NCBI RefSeq assembly: GCF_001895005.1
Contig: NZ_BCXH01000001.1
Span: 868,001 to 932,000, forward strand
Direction: 5' to 3'
Origin: Rhodococcus yunnanensis NBRC 103083
GTDB lineage: Bacteria > Actinomycetota > Actinomycetes > Mycobacteriales > Mycobacteriaceae
Length of the DNA stretch: 64,000 nucleotides
The position numbers and the translations under genes are program-made. The notes under the pieces are model-generated. The model ran no database searches, had not been told where the DNA came from, and saw only the letters and a program-made list of their open reading frames with translations. Of the stretch, positions 1-9,460 are shown one piece after another (position 1 is the stretch's first letter; every line of letters begins with the position of its first letter).

Positions 1-495
1 CAGACACTGAGCCAACGCCGAATGCTCCGAGTCGACCGGGACGATCTGACCCGGCGCAGCGGCAGCAAGCACCAACTCACCGCCGGCCACCAGCGACTCC
101 TTGTTGGCAAGCGCGAGCGTCGCCCCCGATTTCAGAGCAGCAAGCGTCGGCTCGAGGCCACGTGACCCGACCAATGCGTTGAGGACGACGTCCGCGTCGA
201 CGGATTCGACGAGCTCGGTCACCGCGCGTTCGCCGGTCAGAACGTCCCGATGCCCCAATTCCGCCCCGGCATTCGGATTCGCAACAGCTACCGCCTCGAC
301 TCCGGTATCTCGGATCTGGGTTCGCAGAAGCTCGATATTGCCGCCCCCAGCGGCCAGCCCGACGACCTCGAACAGGTGAGGATTCGCTGCGATGACCGCG
401 AGCGCCTGCGTTCCGATCGAACCGGTGCTGCCCAGCAGCAGCACTCGTCTCGGGCGGTCGGATGCGGCGTCGGGAGACGTTCGGGGCTCTGGCAC
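1..495 (-). CDS. dxr: 1-deoxy-D-xylulose 5-phosphate reductoisomerase, N-terminal part
   Basis: Cytosolic enzyme of the MEP isoprenoid pathway; it converts DXP to 2-C-methyl-D-erythritol 4-phosphate with NADPH. The 165 visible codons show the NADPH-binding loop GSTGSIG (residues 22-28), the NKES motif and the metal and substrate segment DSEHSA (residues 155-160). The gene runs off the left edge, so the rest of the catalytic and C-terminal domains are outside the window. The start is GTG at 495: it is the only usable start codon in frame after an upstream TGA. Synteny with a DUF2631 gene nearby fits mycobacterial dxr loci. Confidence 0.95.
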   Translation of the reverse strand, partial: MPEPRTSPDAASDRPRRVLLLGSTGSIGTQALAVIAANPHLFEVVGLAAGGGNIELLRTQIRDTGVEAVAVANPNAGAELGHRDVLTGERAVTELVESVDADVVLNALVGSRGLEPTLAALKSGATLALANKESLVAGGELVLAAAAPGQIVPVDSEHSALAQCL

Positions 496-531
496 TCGTC
501 CATTGTTGCTGATCGAGCCTGAGAATCAGCT

Positions 532-1077
532 ATGCGTCCACCGGCCATGGCAGTCTCGACCCTTGTGGACCTCTCCCGGTACGACTCTCTGCAGCTCACC
601 TACAGCGAGGTCGGCCGCACCGCCGGACCGTTGCCCACCGGCTATCACCACGTGGATCGGCGCGAACCCATCGGACACGGCCGTGACGGGTTCCGCGCGG
701 CCGCCGACGCGCTCGTGTCGTGGGGCATGCACCGAGGTGCCGGACTGTCCGTCGACGCCACGTCCGGAGCGGCAGAGGTGGGCTCGACGGTGTTGATGAG
801 GATCGGTCCGGTACGGATTCCGTGCCGAGTCGTCGCCGTGATCGACGAGCCGAATCGCCGTGGGTTCGCCTACGGCACACTCCCCGGCCATCCCGAGCAG
901 GGCGAAGAGTTGTTCGTCGTGGAATTCGACCCCGACAGCCGTGCGGTCACGGCCCACATCGCGGCATTTTCACGGCCGGGCCGGTGGTTCACCCGACTCG
1001 GTGGCCCTCTCGGTCGTGTGGTTCAACGCCTGGCCACCGATCGATACTTCGCCGCGCTCCGGCGCGCTGCGTTCTGA
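532..1077 (+). CDS. DUF1990 family protein
   Basis: A 181-residue protein whose N-terminal segment (LTYSEVGRTAG followed by a GYHHVDRR stretch) and C-terminal FSRPGRW region match the DUF1990/UPF0548 family, which is common in actinobacteria and plants and has no established biochemical role. No signal peptide or membrane segment is visible. It is divergent from dxr (36 bp between starts) and its stop lies 1 bp from the stop of the convergent allantoinase gene. The start could instead be the ATG at 547; neither has a clear Shine-Dalgarno sequence. Confidence 0.8.
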   Translation: MRPPAMAVSTLVDLSRYDSLQLTYSEVGRTAGPLPTGYHHVDRREPIGHGRDGFRAAADALVSWGMHRGAGLSVDATSGAAEVGSTVLMRIGPVRIPCRVVAVIDEPNRRGFAYGTLPGHPEQGEELFVVEFDPDSRAVTAHIAAFSRPGRWFTRLGGPLGRVVQRLATDRYFAALRRAAF

Positions 1078-1078
1078 C

Positions 1079-2029
1079 TCACAACCCAACCGGCGGGTGA
1101 GTGCTCGTCCAGTGCCGCGCGATGTCCACCCGTCGTGCGATCCACACCTTGTCGCGGGACTGGATGTGATCGAGAAAGCGTTCGAGCGCTGCGATGCGAG
1201 CCGGGCGGCCCACCAACCTGCAGTGAAGTCCGACCGACAACATCTTCGGCGCCCCGGCCTCTCCCTCTGCGTACAGAACGTCGAACGCATCGCGGAGGTG
1301 AGCGAAGAACTCGTCGCCCGTCGAGAATCCGCCGGGCGAGGAGAACCTCATGTCGTTGGTATCGAGCGTGTACGGCACCACCAGGTGGTCGACGGTGTCC
1401 GATCCCCGTCCGACGCGTTCCCAGTAGGGCAGATCGTCGGCGTACGAATCGGAATCGTAGAGAAAACCGCCGTGCTCGACGACGAGCGACCGGGTGTTGG
1501 GTGAGTCTCGGCCCGTGTACCAACCCAGCGGAGCACTGCCCGTCAGGTCCGTGAGTATCTCGACGGCTTCCGCCATGTGGTCACGCTCGACGTGCTCGTC
1601 GATCAGTTGATAACTCAGCCATCGGAGGCCGTGACAGGCGACCTCGTGCCCCTGCTCGACGACGGCGGCGACCACCTCCGGGTTGCGTTGCATCGCCCGG
1701 GCTACCGCGAACACCGTCAAGGGGAGCTCTCGCCGCTCGAACGCACGCAGAACACGCCACACACCGGCACGGGATCCGTACTCGTACAACGACTCCATGC
1801 TCATGTGACGGTTGGGAAACGCCTGCGCACCGATCATCTCGGACAGAAACGTCTCGGATTTCGTATCGCCGTCGAGGACATTGTTCTCCGAACCCTCCTC
1901 GTAGTTCAGCACGAACTGAACGGCGATGTTCGCTTCCCCGGGCCACTGCGGATCCGGCGGCGTCCGCCCGTAACCGATCAAGTCGCGGGGATACGGGACG
2001 AGCCGATCGATGCGTCTGTCCGAAGTCAC
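1079..2029 (-). CDS. puuE: PuuE-type allantoinase (polysaccharide deacetylase fold)
   Basis: A 316-residue NodB-fold protein that closely resembles the metal-independent allantoinases, which hydrolyse allantoin to allantoate in purine breakdown. Visible features are the early LNYEEGSE segment (residues 41-48), the MSMESLYEYGSRAGVWR region around 76-92, and HG at 133-134 in the expected NodB position. Full length for the family. No other purine-degradation gene (uricase, allantoicase, ureidoglycolate enzymes) lies in the window, so it is an orphan here. The cell may complete the pathway from another locus, or the true substrate may be a related amide or a polysaccharide. Confidence 0.8.
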   Translation of the reverse strand: MTSDRRIDRLVPYPRDLIGYGRTPPDPQWPGEANIAVQFVLNYEEGSENNVLDGDTKSETFLSEMIGAQAFPNRHMSMESLYEYGSRAGVWRVLRAFERRELPLTVFAVARAMQRNPEVVAAVVEQGHEVACHGLRWLSYQLIDEHVERDHMAEAVEILTDLTGSAPLGWYTGRDSPNTRSLVVEHGGFLYDSDSYADDLPYWERVGRGSDTVDHLVVPYTLDTNDMRFSSPGGFSTGDEFFAHLRDAFDVLYAEGEAGAPKMLSVGLHCRLVGRPARIAALERFLDHIQSRDKVWIARRVDIARHWTSTHPPVGL

Positions 2030-2182
2030 GACGAGCAGTCTCCCAGCAAACAGCGGCCACCGCCGAGTACTCGACGAGCGCCAGCGCGCCCCTACTGGCT
2101 ACGACGGACGGTCGTATGCAAATATTGGTCGCACACGAGCACGCCGACCGTACGGCGTGATTTGACCCGAGAGGATCGACCG

Positions 2183-2452
2183 GTGGCACAAACCGAGCTG
2201 GACCCCGCTTCGTACGACCCGGTCGAGTACACCCACGAGGACATCGCCGAGGTTCCGTCGGCAGACTGGGGATGGAGCGGCGAGTCGGGCAAGGCGATGC
2301 GAATCGCTGCCCTGGTCATCGCAGCTTTCCTGCTGTTCATGATGCACGGCAACCACACCGGCAAAGTCGAGGATCTGTGGTTGATCGGATTCGCGGTTGC
2401 TCTCGTGGGGCTGGTCGTCCGAGACGTGATCGTGCGTCGCAAACCACGCTGA
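2183..2452 (+). CDS. DUF2631 membrane protein
   Basis: An 89-residue protein with an acidic N-terminus (residues 1-35) followed by two hydrophobic segments (about 40-55 and 62-78) and a basic tail RRKPR, so probably a small inner-membrane protein with both ends cytoplasmic. It matches the DUF2631 family, found beside dxr in Mycobacteriales; the function is unknown. The GTG start at 2183 was chosen because it begins the conserved AQTELDPASYDPVEY segment; the longer open frame upstream overlaps the divergent allantoinase gene and is not credible. Confidence 0.85.
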   Translation: MAQTELDPASYDPVEYTHEDIAEVPSADWGWSGESGKAMRIAALVIAAFLLFMMHGNHTGKVEDLWLIGFAVALVGLVVRDVIVRRKPR

Positions 2453-2466
2453 CAGACATTCGACGG

Positions 2467-2505
2467 GAAAGAGCCCGGCACGCGATTCACGTGCCGGGCT
2501 CTTTC
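2467..2505. terminator. Bidirectional intrinsic-type terminator
   Basis: Perfect 16-bp stem (GAAAGAGCCCGGCACG and its complement) with a 7-nt loop, lying between the convergent DUF2631 and rlmN genes. A-rich and T-rich stem ends on each side suit termination in both directions. Confidence 0.85.
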
Positions 2506-2525
2506 GCGCGAAAGTCGTGTACTGC

Positions 2526-3743
2526 TCAGTTCTCGGCTGCGAGCTGGCCGCAGGCCGCGGCGATCTCCTGACCTCTCGTATCGCGGACGGTGCACGAGAC
2601 GCCCTGCGCAATTACGCGCCGGACGAATTCCCGTTCGACATCCTTCGGACTGGCATCCCATTCGCTGCCCGGAGTGGGATTCAACGGAATCAGGTTGACG
2701 TGAACCCGCGACCCGAGAGCCTTGTGCAGCTTCTTGCCGAGCATGTCCGCGCGCCACGGTTGATCGTTGATCTCCTTGATCATCGCGTACTCGATCGAGA
2801 CTCGACGGCCCGTCTGGTCCGCGTAATACCGTGCCGCGGACAGCACCTCGGCGACGGACCACCGGTTGTTGACCGGAACCAGAGTGTCGCGCAACTCGTC
2901 GTCGGGGGTGTGCAGCGACACCGCAAGCGTCACCGACAGCCCTTCGTCGGCCAGCTTGCGGATCGCGGGCGCCAACCCGACCGTCGACACCGTCACCGAA
3001 CGCTGCGACAAACCGAGGCCATCCGGTGCAGGCGAGACGATCTTGCGGACCGCGGCGACAACGCGCTTGTAGTTGGCGAGTGGCTCACCCATGCCCATGA
3101 ACACCACGTTGGACAAACGGCCCTCTCCCCCGTGCACGACACCGTCACGCAGATCTGCTGCCGCAGAACGAACCTGGTCGACGATCTCGGCCGTGGTGAG
3201 GTTGCGGTCGAGTCCGCCCTGCCCGGTCGCACAGAACGGGCATGCCATGCCGCAGCCCGCCTGGCTCGAGATGCACAACGTCGCCCGATCCGGGTACCGC
3301 ATCAGAACGCTCTCGAGCAACGTGCCGTCGTTGGCTTTCCACAGGGTCTTACGGGTGTCACCGTCGTCGCAGGCGAGATGCTTGACGGCCGTCAGCAACG
3401 TCGGGAACAGATCGGCTCCGACCTTCTCCCGCACCGCGGCAGGAAGATCGGTCATCTTCGTCGTGTCGGCTTCGAGCCTGCCGTAGTAGTGGCGCGCGAG
3501 CTGATCCGCTCGAAACGCAGGCAGACCCAGTTTCTCGACCGCGGCCCGCAGGCCCTCTCGGTCCAGATCCGCCAGATGGCGCGGCGGCATTCCTCGGCGC
3601 TTGTCGGTGAACACCAACGGAAGCGAAGGCCTCGCCTGCTTCGGAGCGTCGGCACGCGTAGAAGAGTCGGCACGCGTGGAAGAGTCGGCGGGCGCGGAGC
3701 CCTCAGCTGCGGTTCTGTCGGCTGCGGTCGCGGAATCACTCAT
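2526..3743 (-). CDS. rlmN: Dual-specificity rRNA/tRNA adenine-C2 methyltransferase RlmN
   Basis: Radical-SAM enzyme that methylates A2503 of 23S rRNA and A37 of some tRNAs. The 405-residue product has the CxxxCxxC iron-sulfur motif at C164, C168 and C171 (within [13 protein letters not shown]), the HxxxD-type catalytic core and a C-terminal [19 protein letters not shown] ending typical of RlmN. The first 40 residues are a low-complexity extension carrying a duplicated SSTRAD unit, absent from most homologues; it is encoded by an 18-bp direct repeat near 3655-3690. The ATG at 3743 is preferred; the upstream frame lacks family similarity. Confidence 0.95.
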   Translation of the reverse strand: MSDSATAADRTAAEGSAPADSSTRADSSTRADAPKQARPSLPLVFTDKRRGMPPRHLADLDREGLRAAVEKLGLPAFRADQLARHYYGRLEADTTKMTDLPAAVREKVGADLFPTLLTAVKHLACDDGDTRKTLWKANDGTLLESVLMRYPDRATLCISSQAGCGMACPFCATGQGGLDRNLTTAEIVDQVRSAAADLRDGVVHGGEGRLSNVVFMGMGEPLANYKRVVAAVRKIVSPAPDGLGLSQRSVTVSTVGLAPAIRKLADEGLSVTLAVSLHTPDDELRDTLVPVNNRWSVAEVLSAARYYADQTGRRVSIEYAMIKEINDQPWRADMLGKKLHKALGSRVHVNLIPLNPTPGSEWDASPKDVEREFVRRVIAQGVSCTVRDTRGQEIAAACGQLAAEN

Positions 3744-3873
3744 AGTGACTCCAGTGTCCCACCCCTGCGGGATCTCGCCTATTCGCGGCGGTTTCCGCTC
3801 CGTCGCCGAAGGGTAACCGAATCGACAGCGAATGAACGTGCATTCGGCACCCGCGTGCGAAAGGATTCGACAC

Positions 3874-4296
3874 ATGTCCACTGCAGCAGGCGACGGAAAC
3901 GACGGAAAGTTCCCCGAGCCGTCTACGGTCCCCTCGACGTACGACGATCGGGGCCCGGCTCCCATCACGACACCTGACTCCGAGGACCACAGCGCGCCCG
4001 ACCCGGAGGATGTCACCGACGTCCGCCGCCCCGCGGGCACCTCACCGGAAGGCATCGCGCACACCAGAGCCGCAGCTACATGGACTGGATTAGTGGTCGG
4101 CGCCGTCGTTCTGGTTATTCTGTTGATCTTCATCCTGCAAAATCTGGATGCGGTTCCGGTGAACATCTTCGTCTGGACCTTCGAGCTTCCGCTCGGTGTG
4201 AGCATGCTGCTCGCTGCCATCGCGGGAGCCTTGGTGATGGCCCTGGCGGGTGGAGTCCGCATCCTGCAAATCAGACGCGCAGCCAAACGCAAGTAA
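3874..4296 (+). CDS. LapA-domain (DUF1049) membrane protein
   Basis: A 140-residue protein with an acidic, proline-rich cytoplasmic N-terminus (1-65), two transmembrane helices (about 69-88 and 107-127) and a basic end KRK. The second half, from the [14 protein letters not shown] segment, is the LapA/DUF1049 signature; in other bacteria LapA-like proteins help assemble envelope components, but the actinobacterial role is not established. The ATG at 3874 has AAGGA 8 nt upstream, which beats the in-frame ATG at 3832. Confidence 0.85.
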   Translation: MSTAAGDGNDGKFPEPSTVPSTYDDRGPAPITTPDSEDHSAPDPEDVTDVRRPAGTSPEGIAHTRAAATWTGLVVGAVVLVILLIFILQNLDAVPVNIFVWTFELPLGVSMLLAAIAGALVMALAGGVRILQIRRAAKRK

Positions 4297-4390
4297 CCGA
4301 CCAGCCGGTGAACACTATGCACAGAAGCTGGCCTTGTCGAACTGAATCGATCAGGCTGAGCGTGCCCGAACTCACCGCAAGGAGCCTGAC

Positions 4391-5242
4391 GTGACCACTT
4401 TCATGGAGACCCCAGTGACCTCTGGCGTAGCGACCGAGCGTGCACGCTCGTGGCTCCTGGTTCCCGCAACCAAACCCGAGACTTTTTCCGCTGCGATCGC
4501 ATCGGATGTCGATGCGGTGATCCTCGACATCGAAGACGCGGTGTCCCCCAGCGCCAAGCCCGCAGCACGTGAGGCAGTGGTCGCATGGCTCGAGGCGGGA
4601 AATTCTGCGTGGGTCCGCATCAACGACGCGACGACGTCGTTCTGGGCCGACGACCTGGCAGCCCTGTCGGGTCTGAAGGGTCTTGCCGGAGTCATGCTGG
4701 CCAAGACCGAGAGCGGTAACCAGGTCGACGCATCCGCGGCCCGACTCGCGGAGGGCACCCGGATTCTCGCACTCGTCGAGTCCGCCGTCGGGCTGGAGGC
4801 AACACCCGAAATCGCACGCGCCGATTCCACGTTTCGCCTCGCATTCGGAAGCGGAGACTTTCGACGTGACACCGGAATGAGCGATGAGCCCCTGGCAATG
4901 GCCTACCCACGTTCGCGTCTGGTGGTGTCCAGCCGAGCTGCGCGTCTGCCCGGCCCGATCGACGGTCCGACGCTTGCCGCGAACGAGAGCATCCTGGCGC
5001 GAGACTCCGCACTGACCTTGTCGATGGGTATGACCGGCAAGCTCTGTATGCACGCCGAGCAGGCTCCGATCGTCAACCGCGAACTCGCGCCCGCACCGAG
5101 TGATGTCACCTGGGCCGACGAGGTCATCGACGCGCTCGGGATCGACGGATCCGGAGTCAAGGACGGCAGCGATCTCCCGCGCCTCGCCAAAGCGTTGAAG
5201 ATCCGCGACGCTGCCGAGGTGTTCGGAATCGAAGCAGGCTAG
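4391..5242 (+). CDS. CitE-like aldolase/lyase (HpcH/HpaI family)
   Basis: A 283-residue TIM-barrel lyase resembling citrate lyase beta-subunit-like proteins, which act on short acyl-CoA substrates such as citramalyl- or malyl-CoA. Visible landmarks are the [12 protein letters not shown] start, ILDIEDAV (metal-binding acidic pair near residues 48-49), [13 protein letters not shown] and the late GKLCMHAEQ segment. No CitD, CitF or CoA-transferase partner is nearby, so it is a stand-alone lyase of unknown substrate. The GTG start at 4391 has AAGGAG about 6 nt upstream. Its stop overlaps the stop of the convergent methyltransferase gene by 4 bp. Confidence 0.85.
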   Translation: MTTFMETPVTSGVATERARSWLLVPATKPETFSAAIASDVDAVILDIEDAVSPSAKPAAREAVVAWLEAGNSAWVRINDATTSFWADDLAALSGLKGLAGVMLAKTESGNQVDASAARLAEGTRILALVESAVGLEATPEIARADSTFRLAFGSGDFRRDTGMSDEPLAMAYPRSRLVVSSRAARLPGPIDGPTLAANESILARDSALTLSMGMTGKLCMHAEQAPIVNRELAPAPSDVTWADEVIDALGIDGSGVKDGSDLPRLAKALKIRDAAEVFGIEAG

Positions 5243-5952
5243 ACGCGTTCGAGTCCGGTCGGCTTACGCCGCCAATGTAGTCGATACCGCACGTCGAAGC
5301 CGAGGCCAGGGATGCTCTTCGCAGCCCTGGCCGCTGTGCGTCCGGTGAACTCGATTCCCAGCACAGCGCGCAACGTCTCGCGATCGTCGAACTGCCACCG
5401 GGTATCGACGCGTTCGAGTTCGAAGCCCTGCGCATGGAAGAACGACTCGACGGCAACGCAGTCGTACTTCGGTAGATCTGCCTTCATCCAGTCCCCGTAC
5501 GGCGAAGCCGACACATCCAGATCCACCACCACGAGCGTTCCGCCCGGCTTCAGCACGCGCATCGCTTCGACGATGCCGGGGCCGCTTCCGGCGCCGAAGA
5601 AGTACGCAGTTCTGGCGTGGACGATGTCGGCCGAATCCGAGTCCAGGGGTAGCGACTCGGCGTGGCCTGCGACGATCTCGACGTTCGAGTACGAAGAGAC
5701 GCGGCGTCGAGCCTCCTCCAACAGGGGCTCGTGCGGCTCGACCCCGACGACACGATCTGCGAGCGCTGCGAACTCCGGCAGGTGGAATCCGGTTCCGCAG
5801 CCGACGTCGACGATCGTCGACCCGGCCCACGGCGCAATACGACGCACGGCATCGGGAATCCGGCCGTCGACGTCCTGTGCGCGATTCTCCGCCTCGTACA
5901 ACCCCGGCCAGTTCCAGATGTTCGGGCTGGGAATCGTGTGTGGCCGAGTCAC
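5239..5952 (-). CDS. Class I SAM-dependent methyltransferase
   Basis: A 237-residue protein with methyltransferase motif I at residues 47-56 (IVDVGCGTGF), an acidic residue ending motif II (VVGVEPHEP), and motif IV around the VHARTAYFFG segment; small-molecule Methyltransf_11 type. The substrate is unknown. Its ATG overlaps the cdsA stop by 4 bp, so it is probably translationally coupled to the end of the frr-cdsA block. The lipid-synthesis neighbour makes a lipid or quinone substrate conceivable, but that is only inference. Confidence 0.8.
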   Translation of the reverse strand: MTRPHTIPSPNIWNWPGLYEAENRAQDVDGRIPDAVRRIAPWAGSTIVDVGCGTGFHLPEFAALADRVVGVEPHEPLLEEARRRVSSYSNVEIVAGHAESLPLDSDSADIVHARTAYFFGAGSGPGIVEAMRVLKPGGTLVVVDLDVSASPYGDWMKADLPKYDCVAVESFFHAQGFELERVDTRWQFDDRETLRAVLGIEFTGRTAARAAKSIPGLGFDVRYRLHWRRKPTGLERV

Positions 5953-6920
5953 AGAAGAACCGTGAATACCAACCAGGCGACGAACGCCGAGGGTAGAAGT
6001 GAATCGAGGCGGTCCATGATGCCGCCGTGGCCGGGCAACAACGTGCCCATGTCCTTGATTCGCAAGTCCCGCTTCACCTGAGATTCGATGAGGTCACCCA
6101 GCGTGCCCGTGACCACGAGAACTACACCCAGCAATATCCCGATCATCGAGTTCGCATCGAGAATGAGCGTGACGGTCAGCAGACATCCGATGATGCAGAA
6201 CAGCAGGGAGCCGATGAGTCCTTCCCACGACTTCTTGGGACTGATGGCCGGCGCCATGGGATGTTTGCCGAAGAGGACTCCGGCGACGTAGCCGCCCACA
6301 TCGGAGCAGACCACCGCGATGAGGAACACCAGAACGCGGCCTGCTCCGTCGTCGGCCAGCACCATGAGCACAGCGAACGACGCCAGCAACGGCAACCAAC
6401 ACGCGACCAGGACGGTAATGGCCAACTCTCGAAGGTAGTTCTTCGGTGCCGAATTCAGCCCCTGTTGCAGCAGCAGCCAGACCATGCAGACCAGAACCGT
6501 GCCCGCGGTCGCACTCAGCACTCCGGTGGTGCCCCAGGGCCACCCGAGCCAGATGATCGCCTGGCCTCCGAGGATCAGCGGAATCCGGGGGACGAGAACC
6601 CCTGCCTCACGCAGCCGCTTGGACACCTCGTAGGTCGCGACGGCGAGCGCCACTGCAACCACGCCGATCCACACCAGGGGCACGAAGACCATGATGAGGA
6701 TGAGAGCTATTCCCAACCCCCCACCGACGCCGATCGCGGCGGGAAGGTTGCGCCCGGCCCGTCCCGGGGACTTCGAATCAGTGGCTGTCGGGGTGTTCGG
6801 CACGCCCTGGCTCCCTGCCCCCGAAGGTGCAGCCTGCGGGGTGACCCGGTCGTCGGGATCGGGTGCGGCTGACCCTCGTGGTCGTTCCGATCCCACCACG
6901 ACGCCATCTCCTTGCTTCAT
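5949..6920 (-). CDS. cdsA: Phosphatidate cytidylyltransferase
   Basis: Inner-membrane enzyme that makes CDP-diacylglycerol from phosphatidate and CTP, the precursor of cardiolipin, PE and PI lipids. The 323-residue product has a hydrophilic N-terminus of about 55 residues, at least seven hydrophobic segments, the SPKKSWEG motif, and the family signature near the C-terminus (KRDLRIKDMGTLLPGHGG followed by DRLDS). It lies in the minus-strand run pyrH-frr-cdsA, the standard actinobacterial order, and overlaps the following methyltransferase gene. Confidence 0.95.
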   Translation of the reverse strand: MKQGDGVVVGSERPRGSAAPDPDDRVTPQAAPSGAGSQGVPNTPTATDSKSPGRAGRNLPAAIGVGGGLGIALILIMVFVPLVWIGVVAVALAVATYEVSKRLREAGVLVPRIPLILGGQAIIWLGWPWGTTGVLSATAGTVLVCMVWLLLQQGLNSAPKNYLRELAITVLVACWLPLLASFAVLMVLADDGAGRVLVFLIAVVCSDVGGYVAGVLFGKHPMAPAISPKKSWEGLIGSLLFCIIGCLLTVTLILDANSMIGILLGVVLVVTGTLGDLIESQVKRDLRIKDMGTLLPGHGGIMDRLDSLLPSAFVAWLVFTVLL

Positions 6921-6944
6921 CGTCTACAGTTCCGTCGAACGAGG

Positions 6945-7502
6945 TCAGACCTCCATCAAGTCGGCTTCTTTACGCTTGACCAATTCATCGATCGACGCGG
7001 TGTACTTGGACGTGGTCTTGTCCAGCTCGTTCTCGGCGCGGACGACGTCGTCCTCGCCCGCCTCGCCGTCCTTCTGAATGCGCTTGAGCTCCTCCATCGT
7101 CTTTCGACGCACGTTACGGATGGAGACCTTGGCGTCCTCGCCTTTACCCTTGGCCTGTTTCACGAACTCGCGTCGTCGTTCTTCTGTCAGCTGAGGAACG
7201 CCGATTCGGATGAGGTTGCCGTCGTTCGTCGGATTGACACCGAGATCCGAATTGCGGATGGCGGTCTCGATCGGGCCCAGCTGCGCTGCCTCGTAGGGCT
7301 TGATGACCACCAGGCGCGCTTCGGGAACGTTGATGCTCGCCAGCTGGGTGATGGGGGTCAGTGCCCCGTAGTACTCCACCACGATTCGATTGAACATGCC
7401 GGGGTTGGCTCGCCCGGTTCGGATCCCGGACAGGTCGTCACGTGCGACGGTGACCGCCTTCTCCATCTTTTCCTCGGCGTCGAAGAGAGCTTCGTCTATC
7501 AC
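6945..7502 (-). CDS. frr: Ribosome recycling factor
   Basis: Splits post-termination ribosomes together with EF-G. The 185-residue product has the RRF core ([18 protein letters not shown], later KANP-like [14 protein letters not shown] and the [13 protein letters not shown] helix). The GTG start at 7502 gives the standard length and follows GGAGG; the longer open frame up to 7595 runs into pyrH and is not part of the protein. It lies 61 nt downstream of pyrH, 24 nt upstream of cdsA. Confidence 0.95.
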   Translation of the reverse strand: MIDEALFDAEEKMEKAVTVARDDLSGIRTGRANPGMFNRIVVEYYGALTPITQLASINVPEARLVVIKPYEAAQLGPIETAIRNSDLGVNPTNDGNLIRIGVPQLTEERRREFVKQAKGKGEDAKVSIRNVRRKTMEELKRIQKDGEAGEDDVVRAENELDKTTSKYTASIDELVKRKEADLMEV

Positions 7503-7563
7503 GGCCTGTCCTCCATCGTCCTCGTTCGTGTTCGAGCGTGTCCAAGCATGTTCTCGGTACTGG

Positions 7564-8292
7564 TCACGACGTGACCAGCGTTCCGATCCTCTCACCCGCG
7601 ACGGCGCGAGCGATGTTGCCCTGCGTCAGGAGGTTGAAGACCATGATCGGCATCTGGTTGTCCATACACAGGCTGAATGCGGTGGCGTCCGCGACCTTCA
7701 GCCCCTTCTCGATGACCTGGCGGTGGCTGATCGAGTCGTACATCGTGGCGTTCGGGTCGAGCCGCGGATCCGCCGAGTACACCCCGTCGACGGCCTTGGC
7801 CATCAGCAGTACCTCGGCACCGATCTCGAGGGCACGCTGAGCTGCAGTGGTATCGGTGGAGAAGTACGGCATTCCCATGCCCGCACCGAAGATGACGACG
7901 CGCCCCTTCTCGAGATGCCTGCGGGCCCTCAGCGGAAGGTACGGCTCGGCGACCTGTCCCATGGTGATGGCGGTCTGCACGCGGGTCGCAACCCCCTGCT
8001 TCTCCAGAAAGTCTTGCAGTGCAAGGCAATTCATGACCGTTCCGAGCATACCCATGTAGTCGGAACGAGATCTGTCCATGCCTCGTTGTTGCAGTTCGGC
8101 TCCGCGGAAGAAGTTTCCGCCGCCGATGACGACGGCAACTTGAACTCCGGTGGAGACAACCTCGGCGATCTGCTCGGCGACGTTGTTCACGACATCCGGA
8201 TCGAGGCCGACTTGACCTCCACCGAACATCTCACCACCCAGTTTGAGCATCACACGTTTGAATCCGGGGCGGTCGGTGGCGGGATCGGTCAT
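7564..8292 (-). CDS. pyrH: Uridylate kinase
   Basis: Bacterial UMP kinase of the amino-acid-kinase fold; phosphorylates UMP to UDP in the cytosol as a hexamer. The 242-residue product shows [11 protein letters not shown] near the N-terminus, the [10 protein letters not shown] glycine loop, and [17 protein letters not shown] in the nucleotide-binding part. A GAGGAG Shine-Dalgarno lies just upstream of the ATG. It begins the pyrH-frr-cdsA group after the tsf terminator. Confidence 0.95.
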   Translation of the reverse strand: MTDPATDRPGFKRVMLKLGGEMFGGGQVGLDPDVVNNVAEQIAEVVSTGVQVAVVIGGGNFFRGAELQQRGMDRSRSDYMGMLGTVMNCLALQDFLEKQGVATRVQTAITMGQVAEPYLPLRARRHLEKGRVVIFGAGMGMPYFSTDTTAAQRALEIGAEVLLMAKAVDGVYSADPRLDPNATMYDSISHRQVIEKGLKVADATAFSLCMDNQMPIMVFNLLTQGNIARAVAGERIGTLVTS

Positions 8293-8456
8293 TGCTCTCC
8301 TCGGTTCTCGCCTGTCGAATGCGCACGGTAAATCGGGCGCTTTCAGGCACCCTCTGTCTTATCCTGCCCTATCGGGGCCGCTCCTGACGCAACCGCATCG
8401 ACTGATGTCGCGTAGGACCGACACAGCCGGCCCACCGAGGACACTGCGGCCCCACA

Positions 8457-8502
8457 CGACGATGCCGTTCGCTCGACCGGAGTCGAACGAACGGCATCGT
8501 CG
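8457..8502 (-). terminator. Terminator downstream of tsf
   Basis: Perfect 15-bp stem (CGACGATGCCGTTCG and complement) with a 16-nt loop that can itself pair (TCGAC/GTCGA). It starts 23 nt after the tsf stop and ends 165 nt before the pyrH start. It separates the two transcription units. Confidence 0.8.
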
Positions 8503-8524
8503 GTGAAATGCTGGTGACTCGCGA

Positions 8525-9349
8525 TCAGCTCGCGCCGACCTCGAAGCGTGCGAATCGAGTGATCTTCACGCCTGCCTCGTCGAGAATTGCCTTGACGGTC
8601 TTCTTCGAATCCTGAACGGAGGACTGCTCGGTCAGAACGACGTCCTTGTAGAAGCCGTTGACGCGACCTTCGACGATCTTCGGCAGTGCCTGCTCGGGCT
8701 TGCCCTCCTCGCGTGCCGTCTCCTCGGCGATACGACGCTCGGAAGCGACGATCTCCTCGGGGACCTCGTCGCGAGTGACGTACTTGGCCTTGAGTGCTGC
8801 GACCTGCATCGCTGCGCCGCGAGCGGCGTCGGCAGCAGCCTCGCCCTCACCGGTGTACTCGACGAGCACGCCGACGGCGGGCGGCAGGTCGGCGCTGCGC
8901 TTGTGCAGGTACGTTGCAACCGGTCCGTCGAAGGACACGACGCGACGCAGTTCCAGCTTCTCGCCGATCTTGGCCGAGAGCTCGCCCAGTGCGGCATCGA
9001 CGGTCTTGCCACCGAGATCGAGAGCCTTGAGGGCCTCGACATCGGCAGGCTTGCCTTCGGCTGCAGCTGCTGCCACCGAATCGGCGAAGTTCTGGAATTC
9101 TTCGTTCTTGGCGACGAAGTCGGTCTCGGAATTGATCTCGACGAGAACGCCGCCCTTGGCGACGACGAGGCCTTCGGCGGTGTTGCGCTCGGCGCGCTTG
9201 CCGACGTCCTTCGCGCCCTTGATGCGGAGCTGCTCGACTGCCTTGTCGAAATCTCCGTCGGTCTCGGCGAGAGCGTTCTTGCAGTCCATCATTCCGGAGC
9301 CGGTGAGCTCGCGGAGCCGCTTGACGTCAGCGGCGGTGTAGTTCGCCAT
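8525..9349 (-). CDS. tsf: Elongation factor Ts
   Basis: Nucleotide exchange factor for EF-Tu. The 274-residue product starts [20 protein letters not shown], with the [10 protein letters not shown] motif of the core domain; length is standard. The ATG at 9349 is chosen over an in-frame upstream start at 9385 because it matches the universal EF-Ts N-terminus and follows GAGGAGG by about 11 nt. Partner of rpsB immediately upstream. Confidence 0.96.
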   Translation of the reverse strand: MANYTAADVKRLRELTGSGMMDCKNALAETDGDFDKAVEQLRIKGAKDVGKRAERNTAEGLVVAKGGVLVEINSETDFVAKNEEFQNFADSVAAAAAEGKPADVEALKALDLGGKTVDAALGELSAKIGEKLELRRVVSFDGPVATYLHKRSADLPPAVGVLVEYTGEGEAAADAARGAAMQVAALKAKYVTRDEVPEEIVASERRIAEETAREEGKPEQALPKIVEGRVNGFYKDVVLTEQSSVQDSKKTVKAILDEAGVKITRFARFEVGAS

Positions 9350-9416
9350 GTTGGGCGAGCCTCCTCGAATGCTGTGGGTGGGCAAAGCTTGTCGATAACT
9401 TCTCGGCTTGCAGAAA

Positions 9417-9454
9417 AGGCCCCGATCGGCCTGGTACGACGCCGATCGGGACCT
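9417..9454 (-). terminator. Hairpin between rpsB and tsf
   Basis: A 10-bp perfect stem (CCCGATCGGC and complement) extended by a mismatch and 3 bp, followed in the minus direction by TTTT. It probably attenuates or ends rpsB transcription before tsf, allowing the two genes to differ in expression. Confidence 0.65.
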
Positions 9455-9460
9455 GTTCGA

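Noticed and set aside
2526..4322. A 598-residue version of RlmN.
   Set aside because: The extra N-terminal part overlaps the LapA gene on the other strand and lacks family similarity; the ATG at 3743 fits.
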